Source of the DNA: Elusimicrobia bacterium CG_4_9_14_3_um_filter_62_55
GTDB lineage: Bacteria; Elusimicrobiota; Elusimicrobia; UBA1565
Reading direction: 5' to 3'
Assembly: GCA_002790095.1 (NCBI GenBank)
Contig: PFUL01000195.1
Coordinates: 1 to 62,341 of the forward strand
DNA: 62,341 nucleotides
Below the pieces are notes generated by a model. That model was not told the origin of the DNA, searched no databases, and saw only the letters and a program-made list of their open reading frames with translations. The position numbers and the translations under genes were made by a program. Positions 17,898 to 26,332 of the stretch are shown piece by piece. Position 1 is the stretch's first letter. Each line of letters starts with the position of its first letter.

Positions 17898-18364
17898 CCT
17901 GGAAATCCAAGAAGGCGAAGGACGTGATGCACAAGCGGGTCGTCGTGGTCCGGCCGGAGATGCTCGTTCAGGAAGTTGCCAAGCTTTTCGACGACAAGGG
18001 GATCAGCGGAGCGCCGGTCGTGGACGTGGAAGGCCATCTCCTGGGCGTCGTTTCCAAGAGCGACTTGGTCCACCATCAGCGCGACGGAGAATCCGACCAT
18101 TTCTCGTTCTACAAGGCCGGCAGCGGAGTCGAGGTGCTTCCTAAAGGCTATCACATGGAACTACCGGACCGGACCCGCGTTCGCGAGATCATGACCCCCG
18201 TGATTATTCAGGCGAAGGAATCCACTCCGGTTCCGCACATCGCCCGAATGATGCGCCGTAAGCACATCCACCGTGTCTTCATCATGGACGGCAAGAAGAT
18301 GAAGGGAGTCGTGACGACGATGGACTTGCTCAAGCTTATTGAAGAGGGTTCCGAGAGGAACTAA
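17894..18364 (+). CDS. tandem CBS-domain protein
   Basis: 156 residues with two CBS motifs: AKDVMHKRVVVV, then GISGAPVVDVEGHLLGVVSKSDLV, and VREIMTPVIIQAKEST, then HIHRVFIMDGKKMKGVVTTMDLL. CBS pairs bind adenosyl nucleotides and report energy state. The start follows AGAGGAGG and overlaps the RpoN-like stop by 4 nt. Its place between a sigma-54-like factor and an acetyl-CoA enzyme suggests a nucleotide-sensing regulator of that operon; the target is not known. Confidence 0.9.
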   Translation: MTWKSKKAKDVMHKRVVVVRPEMLVQEVAKLFDDKGISGAPVVDVEGHLLGVVSKSDLVHHQRDGESDHFSFYKAGSGVEVLPKGYHMELPDRTRVREIMTPVIIQAKESTPVPHIARMMRRKHIHRVFIMDGKKMKGVVTTMDLLKLIEEGSERN

Positions 18365-18365
18365 G

Positions 18366-20270
18366 ATGGCGATCAAGACGGTCTCCGCGGAGAAGGCGCT
18401 CCGGCCGATCCGGAGCGGAATGCGGGTGTTCGTCGGATCCGGCGCGGCGCAGCCCCAGCATCTGGTCGAGGCTCTCAGCGTCCGTGCCGGGACTCTTAGG
18501 GACGTCGAGGTCCTTCACCTCTTGACGCTGGGCGCCGCGCCTTATTCCGCGGGCGCGCGCGAGAGCCGTCTGCGCCACAACGCGCTGTTTATCGGCGCCA
18601 ACGTGCGAAAGGACGTCAAGGCCGGCTTCGCCGACTATACGCCGTGCCGTCTTTGGGATATTCCGAAGTTTTTTAGATCCGGTCGTTTGGGTTTGGACGC
18701 GGCGTTGGTGCAGGTGAGTCCTCCCCGGGCCGGGCGGGTTTCTCTGGGGGTCGCGGTGGACATCGTCAAAACGGCGATCGAAACCGCTTCTTACGTCGTC
18801 GGCCAGATCAATCCGAAGATGCCGTGGACGCACGGCGCCTCCACGGTCCCGCTTTCGGCGTTTCATGCCCTGGTCGAGCGGGAAGAGGATCTTTGCGAAT
18901 TGCCGATTCCGGAACTTACGCCTGACGCGCTTTGGATCGGACGCTACGCGGCCCGCCTGATTCCGGACGGGTCGACCATTCAACTCGGCATCGGCGCGAT
19001 CCCCGATGCGGTTCTCGCAGCTCTGTCGAAGAAGAAGAATCTCGGGATTCATTCCGAGATGATCTCCGACGGAGTGCTCGCGCTGATCGAAAAGGGCGTC
19101 CTCAACGGAAAGAAGAAGACCCTGCATCCCGGAAAAATCGTCACTTCGTTCTGCCTCGGGACCAAAGCCCTCTACGACGCGGTGGACCGTAATCCGATGT
19201 TCGCGTTCCATCCGACCGAGTACACGAACGACCCGGAAGTGATCGCAAAAAACGACCGGATGGTATCGATCAATTCCGCTCTGGCCGTGGATCTGACGGG
19301 CCAGGTCGCCGCCGATTCCCTCGGACATCAGTTTTACAGCGGCGTGGGGGGACAGGTCGACTTTGTGCGCGGGGCGCTTCGCGCGAAGAACGGCCGTTCG
19401 ATCATCGCTTTGCCCTCGACCGCCAAGGGCGGAGAGGTTTCTCGAATCACGCCGGCGCTGATGCCTGGAACGGGGGTCGTCACTCCGCGCTCGGACGTCG
19501 ATTTCGTCGTCACCGAGTACGGCATCGCCAGTCTGCGCTGCAAGACCATACGAGAGCGGGCGATCGCCTTGATTCAAATCGCAGCACCGCGGTTTCGCGA
19601 GGGACTGCGGCGGGCCGCCGAGAACGCGGGGCTGATCGATCAAGGACATATTTTTCCCGCGGGAGGGGACCGCTACGAAGTGGACTACGAGACCCGCCAG
19701 CGCATCGACGGTGTTTCCGTCGCCTTCCGGCCGTTGAAACCCACCGATGAGCGCAAGCTTAAGGAATTGTTCTACAGCCAGTCGCCGGAGACGACCTTGA
19801 TGCGCTTCGGCCTGCCGCTGCGCTCTCTCGAGGAGCACCAATTTCAGAAACTCGTCGCGATCGACTACGAGAACTCTCTGGCCATCGGCGCTTTCGTTAA
19901 AAAAAAGGGCGGCCGTGAGCGTCTGATAGGGGTCGCCCGCTACTTCGCCGAGCCGGGAGAGGAGTTCGCCGAAGCGGCGTTCACCGTGCACGACAACTAT
20001 CAGGGACGCGGCTTCGGACGGTTCATGGTCGAGTTTCTCTCTTGGATCGCCGGCAAGCGGGGGCTCAAGGGTTTCCGGGCGGAAGTGCTGACTGTCAACA
20101 CCGCGATGCAAAAGGTTTTCGACAAGGTGTTCATGAAAACCCGCACGCACGGCGATATGGCCGAGCGCGTGGTCAGGATGGCGTTCGAGGATTTGCGCCG
20201 GAGGGGGAATCCCGCGACGGGGGACGCGCAGGGCGGACGGAGGAGGCATGTCGCGGCCGCGGCGGCATAA
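18366..20270 (+). CDS. acetyl-CoA hydrolase/transferase fused to GNAT acetyltransferase
   Basis: 634 residues from ATG 18366, which follows GAGAGGA, 1 nt after the preceding stop. Residues 1-430 are an acetyl-CoA hydrolase/CoA-transferase (GSGAAQPQHLVEAL, STIQLGIGAIPDAVL, VTEYGIASLRCKT with the catalytic glutamate region, GGQVDFVRGA). Residues 450-634 are a GNAT domain with EAAFTVHDNYQGRGFGRFMV, containing the acetyl-CoA-binding Q-x-x-G-x-G. This fusion occurs in other bacteria. Together they suggest acetate/acetyl-CoA exchange coupled to an acetylation step, in keeping with the PFOR nearby. Confidence 0.9.
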   Translation: MAIKTVSAEKALRPIRSGMRVFVGSGAAQPQHLVEALSVRAGTLRDVEVLHLLTLGAAPYSAGARESRLRHNALFIGANVRKDVKAGFADYTPCRLWDIPKFFRSGRLGLDAALVQVSPPRAGRVSLGVAVDIVKTAIETASYVVGQINPKMPWTHGASTVPLSAFHALVEREEDLCELPIPELTPDALWIGRYAARLIPDGSTIQLGIGAIPDAVLAALSKKKNLGIHSEMISDGVLALIEKGVLNGKKKTLHPGKIVTSFCLGTKALYDAVDRNPMFAFHPTEYTNDPEVIAKNDRMVSINSALAVDLTGQVAADSLGHQFYSGVGGQVDFVRGALRAKNGRSIIALPSTAKGGEVSRITPALMPGTGVVTPRSDVDFVVTEYGIASLRCKTIRERAIALIQIAAPRFREGLRRAAENAGLIDQGHIFPAGGDRYEVDYETRQRIDGVSVAFRPLKPTDERKLKELFYSQSPETTLMRFGLPLRSLEEHQFQKLVAIDYENSLAIGAFVKKKGGRERLIGVARYFAEPGEEFAEAAFTVHDNYQGRGFGRFMVEFLSWIAGKRGLKGFRAEVLTVNTAMQKVFDKVFMKTRTHGDMAERVVRMAFEDLRRRGNPATGDAQGGRRRHVAAAAA

Positions 20271-21036
20271 GCTTATGAGAACGATACTCGATCAAGGACT
20301 GATACCGAAAGAGCACGGCGCGTGGGCGCTTTTGGCCGCGTGCCTCATCGTGGGGACCGCGGCTTCCGGTTCCGAATTCGGCGGAGTCGCCCTGTTGTAC
20401 GCGGCAGGGGTGTTCACTCTGTTTCTCTCCCGTCCGGGTTTCGAACGGACGCTCAAGCGGGGCCTGTCGGCGCACGCGACCGGCTTCGCGTTGGCCTGCT
20501 CCGCGGCCGGTTCGCTGTTTTTCCTTGGCTACGCGGCGATGCTGGGCCGTTGGGAGCTCTTGTGGTGGGTGGTTCCCTTGGTCGTTTGCGCGGCGCTGCG
20601 CGAAGTTCTGGTCCGTTATGTCGGCGCGCGTTCCTTGTCCGCGCATGCCGCTTCGGTGTTGGCGATGGCGCTTCTCATTCCGGCGACGGCTCACGCGTTG
20701 TCGGGACGGCTCGATCCCCGCGCATTGGCCCTGGGCGCCGCCGGGTTCGCGTATTTTTTCGGCCCGGTCTTCATCGTCCGCGCGGTGCTGCAGCGCACCG
20801 AAGCGCTGCATGCGGCGCTCTACTTCGGAGTCTGCGCGCTGGCCGCCGTGGTCGCGAGTGCCGTCGGCCTGATCCCGTGGATCCTGGCCGTTCCGTTCGG
20901 AGCCCGCGCCTGTGAAGCGTGGGGTTGCCCGCCGGCCGTGAAAAACGGCGGTCCGGTGGATCTGAAGGCGGTGGGCTGGTCGGAAGTAGGCTGGACCACG
21001 CTGTTTCTCGCCTGCGTTTTCCTCGCCAACGGCTGA
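20248..21036 (+). CDS. YwiC-like integral membrane protein
   Basis: Up to 262 residues with seven or more hydrophobic spans and the family opening LIPKEHGAWALL. Two starts are possible: ATG 20248, one base after AGGAGG and overlapping the previous stop, or ATG 20275, giving 253 residues starting MRTILDQGL. The second begins closer to the conserved motif. Function of YwiC-like proteins is unknown; in Bacillus the gene lies by nitrate-respiration genes, which agrees with the theme here. The 3' end contains the promoter of the next operon. Confidence 0.8.
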   Translation: MSRPRRHKLMRTILDQGLIPKEHGAWALLAACLIVGTAASGSEFGGVALLYAAGVFTLFLSRPGFERTLKRGLSAHATGFALACSAAGSLFFLGYAAMLGRWELLWWVVPLVVCAALREVLVRYVGARSLSAHAASVLAMALLIPATAHALSGRLDPRALALGAAGFAYFFGPVFIVRAVLQRTEALHAALYFGVCALAAVVASAVGLIPWILAVPFGARACEAWGCPPAVKNGGPVDLKAVGWSEVGWTTLFLACVFLANG

Positions 21037-21044
21037 GGATTTGC
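21031..21044 (+). promoter_or_regulatory. sigma-54-type promoter of the E1/E2 operon
   Basis: GGCTGAGGATTTGC followed by TAAAA: GG-N10-GC, with TTTGC in place of GTTGC. It overlaps the last codons and stop of the YwiC-like gene. The predicted start near 21056 is directly before the GTG at 21057, so the transcript would be leaderless. Confidence 0.6.
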
Positions 21045-21056
21045 TAAAACACATCC

Positions 21057-22988
21057 GTGGATGACCGGTCCGAAGACCGACTGCGCGCGGCGCTGTTGAT
21101 TCGCGCGGTGGAGACGCGCCTGCTCTCGCTATACGCGGAGGGACGCCTCAACGGCACGGTCCATACCTGCATCGGGCAGGAATACTCCGGCATCGCGGTC
21201 GCGGAGCATCTCCGGCCTGAGGATCGGGTTGTTTCCAACCACCGCTGTCACGGTCATTTCATCGCCCGGACCGGCGACGCGGAAGGCCTGATCGCCGAAC
21301 TGATGGGACGCCCGCAAGGCGTCTGCGGGGGACGCGGCGGCAGTCAGCACCTCCATAAAGACGGGTTTTACTCCAACGGCGTCCAAGGCGGGATCGCTCC
21401 GGTCGCGACGGGGATGGCGTATGAACTCTTCCGACGCGGACAGGACGGGATCGTCGTCGTGTTTTTGGGAGACGGCACGTTGGGGGAGGGCGTCGTCTAC
21501 GAGAGCTTCAATTTGGCGTCGAAATGGAGTCTGCCCGTTTTGTTTGTTTTGGAGAACAACCGCGTCGCGCAGAGCACGCCGCAGAGGCAAACTTTGGCCG
21601 GCGGCATAGACGCCCGCGCGGCGGCGTTCGGCATCGCCACAGGTTCCGGCGTGACCTGGAAGCCCGAGGCGTTGATCACCGCCGCCGGAGAAGCTGTTGC
21701 CCGCGTGCGCGCCGGGAAGGGCCCGTTTTTCCTCCGCATCGACACCGACCGATTGAACGCCCATTCGAAAGGCGACGACGACCGTCCCGCCGCCGAAGTG
21801 GCGAAACTGCGCGAACGCGACCCGCTGCACGCGATTCGCGCGGCCGAGCCGGAACTGTACGACCGCCTGGAGGAAGAAGCCCGCCTCCGGGTTGAAAAGG
21901 CGGTGGAAGCCGCCGAAAAGGTCCCCGAAGGCGGTGAGGACTTCGAAGACGCCGACGGCTGGCGCGGGGTGTCCTGGTCTGCGGCCCCCGGCGGCGAAAA
22001 AGCGCGTGCGGTCGTGAGGATCAACCAGGCGCTTGCCGACGCGCTGAAGGCCGACGAGCGCGTGTCTCTGTTCGGCGAGGATTTGGAAGATCCCTACGGC
22101 GGCGCGTTCAAGGCGACGAAGGGGTTGAGTTCGGCGTACCCGGGCCGGGTGCGCAACACGCCGATCAGCGAGGCGGCAATCGTCGGGATGGCCAACGGCG
22201 CCGCGCTGGCCGGCGGAAGGCCCGTGGTCGAATTGATGTTCGGCGACTTTATGGCGCTGGCGGCCGATCAGTGGATCAATCACGCCTCCAAGTTCGGATA
22301 CATGTACGGCGATTCGGTTGCGGCTCCCTTCGTCTTAAGAACCCCGATGGGCGGGCGGCGCGGTTACGGACCTACGCACAGCCAGAGCCTCGAGAAGCAT
22401 TTTCTCGGCCTTCCCGGGACGCGGGTGCTGGCGCTGAACGCCCGGTTCGATCCCCGGGAATTTTACAAACGCGTTTTCGCGTCGCTCGACCGTCCGACCT
22501 TGGTTTTGGAGAACAAACTGCTCTACGGCCGCCCGCTCGACGCGCCGCTCCCGGCGGGATTTTCTCTCGAAATCTCCGACGAGGCGTTCCCGACGATTCG
22601 GCTTTCCCCCGACGCGGGGGCGGATCTCACGCTGTTTTGCTGGGGGGACGCGCTCGATGAGGCCGAACGCGCGGCCGCGCGTCTGTTTGAAGAGGAGGAG
22701 ATTTTCGTCGAGATCATTTGTTCGACGGCCTTGTATCCCTTCAACGCGGCGCCGCTCGCCGAATCGGTCTCGCGCAGCGGTCGTCTCTTGACCTTCGAGG
22801 AAGGGCTCTCGTTCTCTTCTCTGAGCGCCGAGGCCGCGGCCGCGCTCGCGGAGCGCGGCGTTCTAAAACAATTTTCCCGGCTTGCGAGCGCGCGGCGACC
22901 GATCCCCTCTTCGAAGGTGCTTGAGGTGCGCTCGCTGCCCGATGCTGCGGCGATCGTCGCCCGCGCCAAGGAGCTTCTCGATGCCTGA
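21057..22988 (+). CDS. fused 2-oxoacid dehydrogenase E1 (alpha+beta), TPP-dependent
   Basis: 643 residues from a GTG. Residues 1-300 are E1 alpha-like, with the TPP motif GDGTLGEGVVYESFNLASKW and VLFVLENN. Residues 320-643 are E1 beta-like, with VSLFGEDLEDPYGGAFKATK and TPMGGRRGYGPTHSQSLE. Alpha and beta are usually separate genes or fused in a few lineages; acetoin, branched-chain and biosynthetic enzymes belong here. No E3 is present. Linked to a short E2 and a small carrier-like protein, so a role in delivering a two-carbon or branched acyl unit is as likely as catabolism. Confidence 0.88.
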   Translation: MDDRSEDRLRAALLIRAVETRLLSLYAEGRLNGTVHTCIGQEYSGIAVAEHLRPEDRVVSNHRCHGHFIARTGDAEGLIAELMGRPQGVCGGRGGSQHLHKDGFYSNGVQGGIAPVATGMAYELFRRGQDGIVVVFLGDGTLGEGVVYESFNLASKWSLPVLFVLENNRVAQSTPQRQTLAGGIDARAAAFGIATGSGVTWKPEALITAAGEAVARVRAGKGPFFLRIDTDRLNAHSKGDDDRPAAEVAKLRERDPLHAIRAAEPELYDRLEEEARLRVEKAVEAAEKVPEGGEDFEDADGWRGVSWSAAPGGEKARAVVRINQALADALKADERVSLFGEDLEDPYGGAFKATKGLSSAYPGRVRNTPISEAAIVGMANGAALAGGRPVVELMFGDFMALAADQWINHASKFGYMYGDSVAAPFVLRTPMGGRRGYGPTHSQSLEKHFLGLPGTRVLALNARFDPREFYKRVFASLDRPTLVLENKLLYGRPLDAPLPAGFSLEISDEAFPTIRLSPDAGADLTLFCWGDALDEAERAAARLFEEEEIFVEIICSTALYPFNAAPLAESVSRSGRLLTFEEGLSFSSLSAEAAAALAERGVLKQFSRLASARRPIPSSKVLEVRSLPDAAAIVARAKELLDA

Positions 22989-24015
22989 CGCCAAACCGGT
23001 CCGAGTTCCGCAGGAAACGGTCAACGACGAGCGCGTGCGGCTCGTACGCTGGCGCGTCGAGGAGGGCGCCCCGGTGGAGCCGGGGGCGGTGCTCGCGGAG
23101 ATCGAAACGAGCAAATCCGTTTTGGAAGTCACCGCGGGCGAAGGCGGATTTCTGCGCCGCGCCGCGAGCGAGGGAGATTGGGTCCCGGTCGGCGGCGTCT
23201 TTTGCTATTTGACCGTGCATGCCGACGATCCGGTCCCGGCGGCGGAGGCAGGCGCCAAGACCGAAGGGCCGGCGTTCAGCCGCAAGGCGCGAGCGCTGCT
23301 GGAGAAGGAAGGGGTCGATCCCGCCGCGTTTTCGGGAATGGGCATGGTCCGGGAAGAGGATGTGCGCCGGCATCTCGCCTCGGCGTCCGCGAAGGGCGTG
23401 CGCCGCGAACCGCTTTCCGCCCGGAAGCGCTCGGAGAACGCCGCGCTCTCGGGCGGGGGGGCGAACGCGCTTCGCTCTTTGGCGGCGCTGCGGTGTTCGG
23501 AGGAGGCGTACCGCCGGGCGGTTGAAAGAGCCCCCGCCTTCGAGGCGACCCCGTCCGGTTTGATCCTGTTTGAAGCGGCTCGGACCTTGAAGGAGTTTCC
23601 GTTGTTCAACGCCTATTACGCGGACGGCGACGCCGCCTATTACGACGGCGTCAACGTGGGGTTCGTCGTCGACGGCGACCGCGGCCTGCGGGTTCCGGTG
23701 ATTCACGGCGCGGACTCGAAAACCGAGGACGAGACGGCGCGGGAGATTCAGGATCTCCTGCTTGCGTATCACGAGGATGAATTAAACGTCGAACGGCTTT
23801 CCGGAGGAACCTTCACGATCACCGACCTTTCCGGAGAGGGAGTGACGCGCTTCGATCCGCTGATCAACGCGGCGCAATCGGCGATTCTCGGAGTCGCCGC
23901 GCCGGAAGGGGGCTCGTTTGAACTCTGCCTGGCGTTCGATCACCGGCTGCACGAAGGCCGATCCGCGGCGGCGTTTCTCCATGTGCTGAAGAGCCGAATC
24001 ACGGCCCGGGCATGA
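22981..24015 (+). CDS. short E2-like acyltransferase with lipoyl domain
   Basis: 344 residues; the start overlaps the E1 stop by 8 nt. A lipoyl domain spans residues 1-80 with the lipoyl-lysine motif ETSKSVLEV. A peripheral-subunit-binding segment follows (FSRKARALLEKEGVDPAAF) and then a catalytic domain of about 200 residues. The active-site motif reads FDHRLHEG where E2 enzymes have HRxxDG, so the catalytic histidine is present but aspartate has become glutamate. The length is below the usual 400 or more. The acceptor could be a carrier protein rather than CoA. Confidence 0.82.
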   Translation: MPDAKPVRVPQETVNDERVRLVRWRVEEGAPVEPGAVLAEIETSKSVLEVTAGEGGFLRRAASEGDWVPVGGVFCYLTVHADDPVPAAEAGAKTEGPAFSRKARALLEKEGVDPAAFSGMGMVREEDVRRHLASASAKGVRREPLSARKRSENAALSGGGANALRSLAALRCSEEAYRRAVERAPAFEATPSGLILFEAARTLKEFPLFNAYYADGDAAYYDGVNVGFVVDGDRGLRVPVIHGADSKTEDETAREIQDLLLAYHEDELNVERLSGGTFTITDLSGEGVTRFDPLINAAQSAILGVAAPEGGSFELCLAFDHRLHEGRSAAAFLHVLKSRITARA

Positions 24016-24233
24016 AATCCCTTAAGGAAATCGTCGCGGGTCTCGCCTCCGTGCCGGTCGAGGAGATCGACGCCTTTTTCGCGCTCGACCGCCCGGGCTT
24101 GGACTCGTCTTTGAAGCGCGCGGTGCTCATCGCGTCGATTCGCAAGAACCTCGGCAAGCATTGCATGGAAGCCGGCCGCGCGAAGACCTTCAGCGAGCTC
24201 GAAGACGCCGTCGCGAAAGCCCCGCCCGCTTGA
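24012..24233 (+). CDS. small acyl-carrier-like protein
   Basis: 73 residues, ATGA-coupled to the E2 gene. The pattern PVEEIDAFFALDRPGLDSS followed by the helix LKRAVLIASIRKNLG and a final ELEDAV aligns with carrier proteins (DPEEI...GLDSL...ELVMALEEEFG). The serine after aspartate would carry phosphopantetheine, with DSS instead of DSL. The family assignment rests on this pattern only. Its place after E1 and E2 recalls the NapB/NapD and QncN/QncL systems, where pyruvate-dehydrogenase-like proteins load a two-carbon unit onto a carrier protein. Confidence 0.55.
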   Translation: MKSLKEIVAGLASVPVEEIDAFFALDRPGLDSSLKRAVLIASIRKNLGKHCMEAGRAKTFSELEDAVAKAPPA

Positions 24234-24242
24234 CGAGGGTCA

Positions 24243-24266
24243 GACCCCGGTAAAGACCCCGGTAAA
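24243..24266. repeat. 12-bp tandem repeat with GGGTCAGACCC motif
   Basis: Two exact copies of GACCCCGGTAAA (24243-24254, 24255-24266) directly follow GAGGGTCA, forming a GGGTC/GACCC inverted repeat. It lies in the short convergent gap between the carrier-like gene and a minus-strand gene. Similar GGGGTCTGACCCCGGTAA strings recur between genes in many bacterial genomes; no function is established here. Confidence 0.5.
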
Positions 24267-24268
24267 AC

Positions 24269-25303
24269 TTATGGCGCGGTCGCGTAATCGCCTTGGAGCA
24301 GGCAGAAGTAGGAGGAGGAATCCTCATTCCAGCCTTTCGGCGGCAGCCAGAGATTCTTCCGGGGACGCGTCGTGAGCTCGATCATCCCCATTTTGCCCAG
24401 GTGGCGGCCGATTCCGGGCGTGAAGTGCGGAAAGGAGACCAGCGGCGGCGTCGTCGCGGCGCGGGCGATCAGCGCCTCGAACGCTTCGGGGTGTTCCGGA
24501 TCGGTCCAAAGATCCGCGCACTCGAAGGTTTCCACGCCGCGGCGATAACGCGGCTTTAAGATCAGATAGCCTCTTAATTTTCCGGAGTCGCGGCATTCGA
24601 ACAGCCGCTTTTTGACGACCGGGTCGGCCAACGCGGACCAGCGCACGGAGGCCGCGTCGCGCAGATTGGTCGCGTCGAAAAAAGAGTGCGTTTTCTCCCA
24701 AAGGGCGTCGTAATCCGAGTCCGCGATTTCGGAAACTTCGTCGACGCGCAGACCCTTCGGGACCGCGAGTTTCGCGCGCAGGCGCTGCAGTCCGCCGAAG
24801 ACCGAGCCCAGGATCGTCCCGCCGAGCGATCCGAGGGCGGTCTTGGCGATCACGGCCGCGTCTGAGGCGAAGAGTTCCTCCTTGGAGCCGCCCCACGGAA
24901 GGTTCTGAAATTCGAGCGCGCGCAGCACTTCGGCGACGTGATCGGTCGGCGTCGTGTCGAACACGGGTCCGTCTCCGGCGTCGTCAAGCAGGTCGAGCAG
25001 CATCGCGAGGCTGTCGTTTCGAAACGCCGCGTCCACCATCCAGGTCGTGATGGAGCGGGCCGTGCGGGGCTTCCCGCCGATGAGAATCCGCGAGGGGACG
25101 GTCCCTAAAAATCCGACGATGCGCCCCTTGACCTCGAGCGTCCAACCGCGAACCCTCGAAGGCTCGTACGCGGGATTGTCGTCCCACCAAAGGCGAAAGC
25201 GGCTTTTCCAGTATTCGGGATCGCTCTGGATGCCCTCGAAACCGGCGAGGTAGGCCGCCAGCGCGTCCTGGCGTTCTTCGGGTAGAATTCGGAGTTCAGC
25301 CAC
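24269..25303 (-). CDS. GNAT/FemAB-like acyltransferase-type protein
   Basis: 344 residues with the look of a double GNAT-fold protein: MAELRILPEERQDALAAYLA, WWDDNPAYEPSRVRGWTLEV then KGRIVGFLGTVPSRILIGGK (a GNAT strand pattern), and DAAFRNDSLAMLLDLL where the acyl-CoA site would be. No catalytic residue can be named with confidence. Its 5' end overlaps the polysaccharide deacetylase gene by 8 nt, so a role in modifying a surface sugar or peptide is likely. Confidence 0.65.
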   Translation of the reverse strand: MAELRILPEERQDALAAYLAGFEGIQSDPEYWKSRFRLWWDDNPAYEPSRVRGWTLEVKGRIVGFLGTVPSRILIGGKPRTARSITTWMVDAAFRNDSLAMLLDLLDDAGDGPVFDTTPTDHVAEVLRALEFQNLPWGGSKEELFASDAAVIAKTALGSLGGTILGSVFGGLQRLRAKLAVPKGLRVDEVSEIADSDYDALWEKTHSFFDATNLRDAASVRWSALADPVVKKRLFECRDSGKLRGYLILKPRYRRGVETFECADLWTDPEHPEAFEALIARAATTPPLVSFPHFTPGIGRHLGKMGMIELTTRPRKNLWLPPKGWNEDSSSYFCLLQGDYATAP

Positions 25304-26303
25304 GGCGCATCAGGTACTGGCGCAGGCCGCCGACGGTGGCGGCGACGAGCGCGGGGGTATCGTCCTCGTGCAAAGCGAGGCGTTCGATGCGGTACGGGGA
25401 AACGCCGTCCGGTGGGTTTAAGCGCAGGCTCCCTTCGACGGCGGCCGCGTAGCCGGCGCGTTCGACCATCGCCGCCAGGCGAGGTCCGCCCTCGCCGTTC
25501 GGATAGGAGAATAAGTCGGGTTGCTTTCCGCAGAGCAGGGCGACCTTCGCGCGCGATTCGATGATTTCCCGCTCGGCGAGGGAGTCGTCCAAATACGTCA
25601 GCACGTCGTGGCGGCAGGAATGGGCGCCGATCTCGACCAGGTCTCCGTCGGCGAGTTCCCGCAATTGCGCCGGGGTCATCGGCGAGAAGAGAGGGGGGGC
25701 TTCAAGTCCTTCGGCATCGAGCCGTTCGAGTGCCTCGGCCATCGCGGCGTCGCGCGATTTCCCATCGATTTTTTTCAAGGCGGACTTCACGGACAAATAA
25801 GCGGCGACGCGTTCGGGGACCTTATTCCAGGACCACCGCCCCTCGACGCCGGAGAGTTCCAGCGACGAGCGACGGGTCTGGTGAAAGGCGACCTCGAGTC
25901 GGTCGACCCAGAGGGTTTCGCGGCGTTCGATGAAATTGGTCGCCACGAAGAAGGTCGCGGGCAGAGCGAGTTCCTTCAGCAGCGGGTACGCGAGGGAGTA
26001 GTTGTTTTCGTAGCCGTCGTCGAAGGTCAAAACGACGGATCTCTCCGGTACGGGTTCGCCGCCTCTGAGAGAGGCGGCGTATCGTGAGAGGGAGAGGACC
26101 CGGCGGTTCTCCTTCAGCCAGCGCAATTGCTTGGAGAGCGCGTCGAGGCGGATGTGATTGCGCTCGCAGTTCAGCACGCCTTCCCAGGCGCGGTCGGAAA
26201 CCCCATGATACATCAAAACGGCCGCGTGGCGTCGGTGTCGCCACGCGGCCAATGCGGTCGCGCCGGACCAGGAGAGAGCGGTGTAGACGGCCTGCTTCAG
26301 CAC
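25296..26303 (-). CDS. polysaccharide deacetylase (NodB-like)
   Basis: 335 residues from a GTG with GGGGG just upstream. The NodB signature is clear: VLMYHGV near residue 30, and VVLTFDDGYENNYSLAYPLL with the metal-binding Asp-Asp near 95. A later EIGAHSCRHDVL supplies the second His-x3-His pair, and LFSYPNGEG the downstream motif. It probably removes N-acetyl groups from a cell-surface polysaccharide. No signal peptide is obvious beyond a weakly hydrophobic N-terminus. Confidence 0.9.
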   Translation of the reverse strand: MLKQAVYTALSWSGATALAAWRHRRHAAVLMYHGVSDRAWEGVLNCERNHIRLDALSKQLRWLKENRRVLSLSRYAASLRGGEPVPERSVVLTFDDGYENNYSLAYPLLKELALPATFFVATNFIERRETLWVDRLEVAFHQTRRSSLELSGVEGRWSWNKVPERVAAYLSVKSALKKIDGKSRDAAMAEALERLDAEGLEAPPLFSPMTPAQLRELADGDLVEIGAHSCRHDVLTYLDDSLAEREIIESRAKVALLCGKQPDLFSYPNGEGGPRLAAMVERAGYAAAVEGSLRLNPPDGVSPYRIERLALHEDDTPALVAATVGGLRQYLMRRG

Positions 26304-26332
26304 CCCCTGATTTTAGCGCTCTTTGGGCTTCT

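Noticed and set aside
18336-20249. A 637-codon minus-strand open frame opposite the acetyl-CoA hydrolase fusion
   Set aside because: No recognisable domain and wholly antisense to a gene with clear conserved motifs.
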